A program made the translations under genes and the position numbers. From the NCBI GenBank assembly GCA_017453335.1, contig JAFTKI010000023.1, forward strand, positions 1 through 18,630: a stretch of DNA of 18,630 nucleotides, in the 5' to 3' direction. The notes under the pieces are model-generated. The model worked only from the letters and a program-made list of their open reading frames with translations. It had not been told where the DNA came from and ran no database searches. This document shows positions 7,382 through 13,693 of the stretch, piece after piece. Each line of letters starts with the position of its first letter. Within the stretch, counting starts at the first letter, position 1. The DNA comes from Clostridia bacterium. Lineage in GTDB: Bacteria > Bacillota_A > Clostridia > Oscillospirales > CAG-272.

Positions 7382-8760
7382 CAAGTCAAGAAATACAGAG
7401 CTTGCTTGAAAAGCAAAGAGCATATTACAGAAGCGGAGCGACCATTCCCGTTAAGTTTCGTATCGAACAGCTCAAAAAGCTTTATGACACGGTAAAAAAG
7501 TATCAGACCGTGATCAACGATGCGCTCACAACAGACCTTGGCAAAAGCCACTACGAGGGCTTTATGTGCGAAAGCGGGCTGGTGCTGACCGAGATCTCCT
7601 ATATGATCAAGCACACAAGGAAGTTTGCAAAAAGAAAGACGGTGAGAACACCGCTCGCACAGTTCCATTCTCACAGCTACAGGCAGCCCGTTCCTTACGG
7701 GAACGTACTGATTATGAGCCCCTGGAACTACCCCTTCCTTCTGACGCTTGATCCGCTTGCAGATGCGATAGCGGCAGGTAATACCGCAATCGTTAAGCCA
7801 AGCGCATACTCTCCCGCTACAAGTAAGATCGTGGAGAAAATCATCAACGAATGCTTTTCCCCCGAATACGTAGCCGTTGTGACGGGCGGCAGAGCCGAAA
7901 ACACCGCACTTCTCGATCAGAAATTCGATTTTGTGTTCTTTACGGGAAGCCAGGCAGTGGGCAAGGAGGTTCTTCGCCATACCGCAGAGCATCTGACTCC
8001 CGCTGTATTGGAGCTTGGCGGCAAAAGCCCTTGCATCGTAGATTCAAGCGCAAATATCAAGCTTGCCGCAAAACGCATCGTGTTCGGCAAGTATCTCAAC
8101 TGCGGTCAGACCTGTGTTGCTCCCGACTACATTCTTTGCGAGAAGTCTGTAAAGGACGAATTCGTAAAGGCTGTTGTTGCTGAAATCAAAAAGCAATACG
8201 GGGAAAATCCGTTAAATAACAAAGACTACGGCAAGATCATCAACGAAAAGCATTTTGCCCGTCTTTGCGGATTGATCGATGAAAAAAAGGTGGTTATCGG
8301 CGGCAATACAAACCCCGATACCTGTCAGATCGCTCCTACCGTGATGGATCACGTAACCTACTCCGATGCGGTGATGGGAGAAGAAATCTTCGGCCCCATT
8401 ATGCCGATCATCTCCTTTCATGACTTTGATGCGGTCGTTGACGACTTAAAAACAAAGGATAAGCCTCTTGCGCTTTACTTGTTCACAAGTAACAGTAAGC
8501 ATATCAAGAGAGTTACGGCAGAGCTGTCTTACGGCGGCGGTTGCATCAACGACGTGGTCATTCATCTTGCCACGAGTGAAATGGGCTTTGGCGGTGTTGG
8601 AGAAAGCGGAATGGGAAGCTATCACGGTAAGGACGGCTTTGATGCCTTCTCACATTATAAATCCATCGTGGACAAAAAGACCTGGCTTGATCTGCCCATG
8701 CGCTATCAGCCCTATAAGAGCAAATTTTACGAAAAGCTCTTGCACATTTTCTTGAGGTGA
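7378..8760 (+). CDS. Aldehyde dehydrogenase, class-3 (fatty aldehyde) type
   Basis: The 460-residue product matches the short ALDH3/fatty aldehyde dehydrogenase group in length and pattern. It should oxidise aldehydes to carboxylic acids with NAD(P)+. Motifs seen are PWNYP (115-119, Asn117 of the oxyanion hole), VKPSA (139-143, cofactor lysine), FTGS (188-191), ELGGKSP (212-218, general-base Glu212), and CGQTCVAPDY with nucleophile Cys246. The C-terminus (KFYEKLLHIFLR) is a short amphipathic hydrophobic helix, reminiscent of the membrane-contacting tails of fatty aldehyde dehydrogenases. The start ATG overlaps the upstream stop as ATGA, with GGAGTG before it, so translation is probably coupled. 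Four bases separate it from the YhhN gene. Confidence 0.92.
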   Translation: MTSQEIQSLLEKQRAYYRSGATIPVKFRIEQLKKLYDTVKKYQTVINDALTTDLGKSHYEGFMCESGLVLTEISYMIKHTRKFAKRKTVRTPLAQFHSHSYRQPVPYGNVLIMSPWNYPFLLTLDPLADAIAAGNTAIVKPSAYSPATSKIVEKIINECFSPEYVAVVTGGRAENTALLDQKFDFVFFTGSQAVGKEVLRHTAEHLTPAVLELGGKSPCIVDSSANIKLAAKRIVFGKYLNCGQTCVAPDYILCEKSVKDEFVKAVVAEIKKQYGENPLNNKDYGKIINEKHFARLCGLIDEKKVVIGGNTNPDTCQIAPTVMDHVTYSDAVMGEEIFGPIMPIISFHDFDAVVDDLKTKDKPLALYLFTSNSKHIKRVTAELSYGGGCINDVVIHLATSEMGFGGVGESGMGSYHGKDGFDAFSHYKSIVDKKTWLDLPMRYQPYKSKFYEKLLHIFLR

Positions 8761-8764
8761 TACT

Positions 8765-9502
8765 ATGAAAAAAGCGCAAAAAACGATGTTGGCGATCAAT
8801 GGCATTGTAATTGCCACGATCTTCGTATTAAATTTTTTCTATCAATCCAACGGATTCGATTTCACGTTGAAATGCATTTGCAGTGGACTTTTTGCATTTC
8901 TCGGACTTGTAAACCTCGGATATGCTTTGAAAACAAAGCAAGAAAACACGAAATTTTATATTGGAATGTCGGCAGGTCTTGTACTTGCATTTCTCGGTGA
9001 CTGTCTGATCGGATATGATTTCACCATAGGTGCGGCGACCTTCGCACTGGGACACATCTGCTTTGTAGTAGCGTATTGCTTCACGCAAAAAATGCAAAAG
9101 CTCGATTATGCCATCAGCGGGATCCTGTTTTTGGGGTGCTTGATATTCCTTCTGTTCTGTCCGTTGCTTACCTTTGAGGTAGCACTCTTCCGCATTGTTT
9201 GCATTGTATATGCGCTGATCATCTCAACGATGCTCGGCAAAGCGATCGGCAACTTTGTCAGAGAGAAAACACTTGTAAACGGCACAATTGCAGCCGCGAG
9301 CATTTTGTTCTTCTTCTCCGATCTGATGCTTGTGTTCGATTGGTTCATCGGACTATGGAGCTGGACAGATCACGCTTGTATGGGAACATACTACCCTGCA
9401 CTTTGCTTTTTGGCATTCTCAATGTATATTAAAGCAATAGAAGGAAATAAACGAATTTTTGAAAGGAACTCGAGTGATGGTAAAATCAGCAAAAACAGTT
9501 AG
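8765..9502 (+). CDS. YhhN/TMEM86-family membrane protein, putative lysoplasmalogenase
   Basis: The 245-residue product is almost wholly hydrophobic, with about eight membrane segments. It shows the YhhN family signatures: GD (78-79) at the end of a helix, a glycine-rich GAATFALGH (89-97), SD (185-186) late in the protein, and YYPA (209-212). Characterised members (human TMEM86B, a Legionella YhhN protein) are lysoplasmalogenases that hydrolyse the vinyl ether bond of lysoplasmalogens to a free aldehyde and a glycerophospholipid headgroup. Asp79 and Asp186 are likely active-site acids. GAGGTGATACT precedes the ATG. The gene follows the aldehyde dehydrogenase by 4 bp and overlaps the peptidase gene by 26 bp. 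The activity is family inference; some YhhN proteins have no tested function. Confidence 0.75.
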   Translation: MKKAQKTMLAINGIVIATIFVLNFFYQSNGFDFTLKCICSGLFAFLGLVNLGYALKTKQENTKFYIGMSAGLVLAFLGDCLIGYDFTIGAATFALGHICFVVAYCFTQKMQKLDYAISGILFLGCLIFLLFCPLLTFEVALFRIVCIVYALIISTMLGKAIGNFVREKTLVNGTIAAASILFFFSDLMLVFDWFIGLWSWTDHACMGTYYPALCFLAFSMYIKAIEGNKRIFERNSSDGKISKNS

Positions 9503-11822
9503 TGTTATATTAGCCATTGTTTTGTGCTTCATGTTTGTTGTGTCTATTGTAGATACTAACGAAACGAGAAAAGACACAAGCTTTAATCAGGAAAATATGC
9601 TCACGCACATTGAAAAGCTTTCCGAAAACGGCCCCCGCTCCATCGTGGATAAAGAAGCCAATGAAAAAGCACTTCAATACATTGTGTCGCAGATCGAAAG
9701 CTATGGCGTGATAAACGGAGATACTACCGATGTTCCCGCATATATGCTTCAGGATTATGTTGCTACCGATGAGACGGGAAGATATCAGAATTTCTATCTC
9801 AAAAACGTAATCGTACATATCCCCGCAAACGGAAATAAGGCAACGAACGAGGCTGTTATGTTTATGGGGCATTTTGATTCCGTTCCCATGGGACAGGGAG
9901 CATCCGACGATGGCGTTGCCTGTGCAACTATGCTTGAAGCAATCCGTTATTACCTTGATAAAATGGAAAACGGTTATACGCTGACAAATGACCTTGTGTT
10001 CTGCTTTGTCAACGGTGAGGAATACAATCTTTTCGGTTCCCGCGCATTTATGAATGAATTTGTAGGCTTTGATCATATAGTGGAACGTATCAAATTCGGA
10101 ACAAACCTCGAATCGCGCGGTACGGACGGAACGCTGATCATGTTTGAAACCGCGGCGAATAACTACAAAACGGTACAGCTATTCTCCGAGATCAACAAAA
10201 ATGCCTTCACCTGTTCGATTGCAACGATGGTATACGACATGATGCCCAACGGTACGTATTTCAGCAATTTCAAGGAAGCGTATCAGGGACTGAATATGGC
10301 AAATATTGGCGGCGGCGAGAACTATCACACGCAAAACGATGCCCCCGAAAACGTAGGAATGACCTACCTGTCGCAGCAGGCACAGATCGTTGAGGCAATC
10401 ATTGAAAAGCTTGGAAATTACGATCTTGATTTGCTTTATCAAGCAGAGGAGTCGGCAATCTTTTTCTCTTATCTCAATCTTACTACGGTTGTATATGATC
10501 ATACCGTTACAATCGTGCTTGCAGTTGTGGCAATTCTGTTGCTTGCAGCAACCGTCATGATCTCCGCATCCCGTAAGCAAAAGAATCTTGCCAAGACCGC
10601 AAAAGCTGTCCTTGCAATCGTTATCGGACTGCTCCTTTCGGCAGGCGTGACCTACCTGTTTTATTACCTGTTCCAGCTCGTTGCAGCTCTGTTTGGCGTG
10701 ATCGATATACACATGATCGGTACCATCACCTATTCCAACATCGCAATCGTAATCGGCATTGGACTTACAGCGCTTGCGGTCTCGGTGTTGACAACGCATT
10801 TTGCAACTAAGTGGCTGAAAATTGAGCGCAGAGATCTGACAAGAGCGTTCGCGTACATTCACGCAACGCTTGGCATTGTTCTATCTTTCGCTTTACCCGA
10901 TGCAAGCTATCTGTTTATTTTCAGCGGTCTTCTTTTGCTTGTCAACGAGCTGTTGATCGTCTCCATCAAAAAGTTGGATTTTGCAATGTATCACGGTGAG
11001 CTTCTCGCAATTGCGCTTTACTTCCCCATCGTGATTCCTGTGATATTCCTTGCCACCTCGGCACTCGGCATGACAATGGCTTATGTGTACGGATTGGTAT
11101 TCGGCTTGGCGTTGTTTGCCGTTGGTGTTTGCATCACGCCTCTTTGCGAAAGACTTTCCATCCGGTCGCTTATCCGATTGTTCAGCAAGAAGGATTCAAA
11201 GGTATCGGCAGCCGAGGGTGCGATCCATATCCTTGCTTGCGCTATGGTCATCCTTTTGGCGGTCAGCACGGTCAAGCCCAATGCAAGCGTCAATCTTCAG
11301 GGAAAGCAAAATATTGCAAAGCTTCCGTACGATGATGCGCTTGTTTACGTAAACAATAAGGACGGAAGCTACGAATATCGGGTATATGACCTTAACGCAT
11401 ACAATGCAGTTGAAAAGTATGCACCCGAAATGAAGTATAGCGGTGAATATTATGTTGGCCAAGGAACTGATCAGCACATTGAGCTGACCGCATCTGCCAC
11501 TGCAGAAAACAATGTGCTTACCGTAAAGAAAAACGCAGAGGATGCTCTTGTATATCTTGATTTTAAGAATATCAATGCACAATCCTTTACCGTTGATGAC
11601 GGTATCACAACGCACACCTATCATTTTGAGGATAAAGATACTTATTCCATAACGCTTCACAGCGAATGTACCGTTACAGTCAATGGCGGAAGCGTGACTG
11701 TGGAATACAAGGAGGTTTTGCGTGATTATACCAAGCTTATTCCTGCAGAGTATGCAAACGACAGTGAGAAGCTTCACTTTAATCTGTGGCTGACCGCTGA
11801 ATTTCAACTTGGAAATTCTTAA
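9477..11822 (+). CDS. Polytopic membrane M28 zinc metallopeptidase (Fxna/ERMP1-like layout)
   Basis: The predicted product is 781 residues. ATG at 9477 follows GAAAGGA by 9 nt; a GTG at 9474 is an alternative. One N-terminal membrane helix (about 7-25) leads to an M28 peptidase domain outside the membrane (about 40-320). Expected zinc and catalytic residues are present: His132 and Asp134 (GHFDS), Asp144 (GASDDG), Glu181-Glu182 (NGEEYN), Glu212 (NLESRG) and His284 (ENYHTQND). NLESRG resembles the eukaryotic Fxna/ERMP1 branch. About eight more membrane helices follow (345-610), then a C-terminal beta-rich domain (about 625-781). The gene overlaps the YhhN gene by 26 bp, so it is in the same transcript and ends at a strong terminator. 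Substrate unknown; membrane-associated peptides or proteins are likely. Confidence 0.85.
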   Translation: MVKSAKTVSVILAIVLCFMFVVSIVDTNETRKDTSFNQENMLTHIEKLSENGPRSIVDKEANEKALQYIVSQIESYGVINGDTTDVPAYMLQDYVATDETGRYQNFYLKNVIVHIPANGNKATNEAVMFMGHFDSVPMGQGASDDGVACATMLEAIRYYLDKMENGYTLTNDLVFCFVNGEEYNLFGSRAFMNEFVGFDHIVERIKFGTNLESRGTDGTLIMFETAANNYKTVQLFSEINKNAFTCSIATMVYDMMPNGTYFSNFKEAYQGLNMANIGGGENYHTQNDAPENVGMTYLSQQAQIVEAIIEKLGNYDLDLLYQAEESAIFFSYLNLTTVVYDHTVTIVLAVVAILLLAATVMISASRKQKNLAKTAKAVLAIVIGLLLSAGVTYLFYYLFQLVAALFGVIDIHMIGTITYSNIAIVIGIGLTALAVSVLTTHFATKWLKIERRDLTRAFAYIHATLGIVLSFALPDASYLFIFSGLLLLVNELLIVSIKKLDFAMYHGELLAIALYFPIVIPVIFLATSALGMTMAYVYGLVFGLALFAVGVCITPLCERLSIRSLIRLFSKKDSKVSAAEGAIHILACAMVILLAVSTVKPNASVNLQGKQNIAKLPYDDALVYVNNKDGSYEYRVYDLNAYNAVEKYAPEMKYSGEYYVGQGTDQHIELTASATAENNVLTVKKNAEDALVYLDFKNINAQSFTVDDGITTHTYHFEDKDTYSITLHSECTVTVNGGSVTVEYKEVLRDYTKLIPAEYANDSEKLHFNLWLTAEFQLGNS

Positions 11823-11849
11823 TACACAATACCGATATTTTCGGAATAC

Positions 11850-11893
11850 AAAAGCAAAGCCGAATGGATGAAGATCCATTCGGCTTTGCTTTT
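11850..11893 (+). terminator. Rho-independent terminator of the dehydrogenase/lysoplasmalogenase operon
   Basis: A perfect 20-bp stem (AAAAGCAAAGCCGAATGGAT and its complement) with the 4-nt loop GAAG starts 28 bp after the peptidase stop and ends in a T-rich arm (GCTTTTAG). It closes the plus-strand operon and may also work on the minus strand, where a convergent gene ends at 11946. Confidence 0.85.
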
Positions 11894-11945
11894 AGAAGTG
11901 CAATGTTTGCGTGCCGCGCCCCAATAAAGTAGGCTTGCTTTGGCA

Positions 11946-12239
11946 TCAGAACTGAATTGTTTTAAGATTCGGGTTGTAGGTTGTATTTCTTGCCACCACG
12001 TAAGCTTTTTCTGAGTGATTACAGTGAACGGTATTAAGCCGTTTTATAAACCCATTGGTTTCTGCAACGATACACCGTCTTCCATTGATCACCTTCCAAT
12101 AATCGGGATCGGTTGCAGTCGGTATCCAATCCAAAAATGTTTGCCCAATCTGCTCTATACAAGGGAAAATCTCATCCGGGATAGCAATGATATCAGCATC
12201 ATCAAAAATATCGTCAAAAACAATGTTTACCTTTACCAT
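11946..12239 (-). CDS. Small protein of unknown function in the RHS island
   Basis: The product is 97 residues. ATG at 12239 is chosen because GGGAGGTGCTGTT precedes it; an in-frame start at 12263 has no better signal. The N-terminus is acidic (VFDDIFDDADIIAIPDE), the middle has FLDWIPTATDPDYWKVINGRRC, and the end is neutral. It has no signal peptide, no membrane helix and no recognised family. It sits just downstream of a broken RHS fragment on the same strand, the place where RHS immunity genes are found, and its size and acidity fit an orphan immunity protein. That is a guess from position. Confidence 0.6.
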   Translation of the reverse strand: MVKVNIVFDDIFDDADIIAIPDEIFPCIEQIGQTFLDWIPTATDPDYWKVINGRRCIVAETNGFIKRLNTVHCNHSEKAYVVARNTTYNPNLKTIQF

Positions 12240-12399
12240 AACAGCACCTCCCTTTCTTATCATCTACCATAAATTGATCGATAGTCAATCATTCAGAGAC
12301 ATGCAAGCTTATCGGTGCATCCGAAACGGTTTAGCTCTACCGAACAAAGCCCGTGAGAAGATGGCGCGAGCTATGGACCTTGTTAAAAATCGTTTAAAT

Positions 12400-12774
12400 T
12401 CAAGCGGTTGGTACAATGGGATAAAGCTGAATCGTATTGCCGCCGTCAACGACAAGCTCCGCGCCTGTCGTATTACGGGTGTATGCGGCAAAGTAGTAGA
12501 CCGCATCGGTGATTTTTTCTGTACGAATGCCATCGGAGTTATATTTGAAGTACACAACGTAATCGGCATCCATGTAATCGCCATCCAGCTCGTTGAACGC
12601 TTGGAAGCTTTGCAGTTCTCTGCCTTGCCATTCAAGCAACGCGCCGTTGTACCAAATATCACCATCCAATTCACCCCACTGGATTGGATTTCCGATGGCA
12701 TCATACTGAATTTCGGTGGCTCCAACGTTTGTCAGCAGATCGCCCCACGTGCCCGTGGAATAGGTGTAGAGTTA
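12400..12774 (-). pseudogene. RHS core fragment joined to a short-chain dehydrogenase-like tail
   Basis: On the minus strand, an in-frame TAA (at about 12772-12774) is followed by about 89 codons matching the intact RHS gene (YSTGTWGDLLTNVGATEIQYD to GIRTEKITDA). DNA identity to 14670-14936 is about 95% with no indels. After ITDA the frame switches to VYYFAAYTRNTTGAELVVDG and GNTIQLYPIVPTA, then stops. TGAELVVDGG is the classic C-terminal signature of short-chain dehydrogenases, preceded there by a DAV(x)FLA-type helix. The fragment therefore looks like two broken genes fused in frame at a short shared ITDA/ADA-like sequence. It has no start with a ribosome site, no RHS core end and no toxin tip, so it is probably a dead remnant. 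Confidence 0.7.
12503..12769. repeat. Direct repeat copy A (RHS core segment)
   Basis: This 267-bp segment aligns without gaps to 14670-14936 at an offset of 2167 bp. I count about 13 mismatches (roughly 95% identity), mostly clustered near 12613-12622 and 12671-12674. Both copies lie in the same orientation and flank the RHS toxin tip and ankyrin gene. Confidence 0.9.
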
Positions 12775-12786
12775 ACTTGTCCTTTG

Positions 12787-12864
12787 GGACTATCCCGTCA
12801 GGTCAATGACCTGACGGGGGGGCGGGACACAGAGAAACTTTACCTGTGTTCCTGCTGGTAAAGT
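12787..12864. other. Structured spacer with overlapping inverted repeats
   Basis: Between the ankyrin stop and the RHS fragment lie a 25-bp palindrome (12794-12818, CCCGTCAGGTCA and complement around one base), a run of seven G, and two overlapping inverted pairs: ACTTTACC/GGTAAAGT (12837-12844 with 12857-12864) and GGACACAG/CTGTGTTCC (12825-12832 with 12844-12852). The last two compete for bases 12844-12852, so they are alternative folds. It may act as a terminator for the RHS/ankyrin transcript or be the scar of a mobile element; neither is proven, as no clear U-tract follows. Confidence 0.5.
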
Positions 12865-13683
12865 CTATGGTTTAAGAAGTTCCGAAAACTCCATAAGTCC
12901 TCTCTCCAACGCATAATCATAAGCTGTTTTTCCTTCAACATCCTCTAAGGATTTATTAGCACCAAGCTCAAGTAACAACTGAATAATTTGTGTTTGATTA
13001 TTCTTTGTTGCCACAATTAATGCAGTATCTCCCGCTAAATCTTTAGAATTTATGTCGAAATAAGATTCTTTTATCAAAAACTCCACAACATTATAATTAC
13101 CATAGCGTGTAGCAAATGTTAAAACATTTGCATCTCCTTTGCAAATATTCATATCAACTTGTTGTCCTATCAAATATTGGAAAAGTTTAAATCCTTCCTC
13201 TATTGTTTGAGCATTATCAGAATTCAAAACAACAAGTGTTTCTTCTAAAGGAGATGTTGTATTCTGGACGGCAAAAGGGTCTGCTCCTTTTTCAAGCAAA
13301 AACATAGCTATTGAAAACCGATTTGCCTTTGTTCCATGTAATGCTGCCAACAATGGTGTCTGCTCAGTATAACTATCTTTCTTGTTAATATCGGCACCAC
13401 TATCCAAGAGCAATGAAATAATTTCCTCATTGCCTTTTTCACAAGCATTTATCAATGGAGTAGGGTTTTGCGGTATAAGATTTGGTATGTGTAATAAGTG
13501 CTTACGAGAATTAATCCATGCGCCTTTCTCAATTGCTTTCTTGGCGCCTGCATAGTCACTGCTTTCAATAGCATCAAACAATTTTTTGTTTTGGTATACA
13601 CCATTACCAATAATAATACCTACTATTGCCACGGCTATAATGGTTAAAACTATAAAAATTTTAAGAAGCAATTTTATTCTCAT
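12865..13683 (-). CDS. Membrane-anchored ankyrin-repeat protein, probable immunity partner of the RHS toxin
   Basis: The product is 272 residues. ATG at 13683 is chosen because GAGGTG lies 6 nt upstream, placing the start 10 bp after the RHS stop; an ATG at 13701 overlaps the RHS end. Residues about 5-26 are a hydrophobic anchor after a basic MRIKLLLK. The rest forms five to six ankyrin repeats with typical signatures: NPTPLINACEKGNEEIISLL, TPLLAAL, VLTFATRYGNYNVVEFLI, DTALIVATKNNQTQIIQLLL and GKTAYDYAL. Base composition is visibly AT-richer than in the RHS core, as in the toxin tip. Ankyrin proteins are known immunity partners in polymorphic toxin loci, and gene order here is the standard toxin-then-immunity one. 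Function is inferred from this context. Confidence 0.8.
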   Translation of the reverse strand: MRIKLLLKIFIVLTIIAVAIVGIIIGNGVYQNKKLFDAIESSDYAGAKKAIEKGAWINSRKHLLHIPNLIPQNPTPLINACEKGNEEIISLLLDSGADINKKDSYTEQTPLLAALHGTKANRFSIAMFLLEKGADPFAVQNTTSPLEETLVVLNSDNAQTIEEGFKLFQYLIGQQVDMNICKGDANVLTFATRYGNYNVVEFLIKESYFDINSKDLAGDTALIVATKNNQTQIIQLLLELGANKSLEDVEGKTAYDYALERGLMEFSELLKP

Positions 13684-13693
13684 AATATACACC

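Noticed and set aside
12770..12864. Integron attC site or group II intron end
   Set aside because: A GTTAAC sits near the inverted repeats, but no attC core layout, integrase, domain V motif or reverse transcriptase is present.
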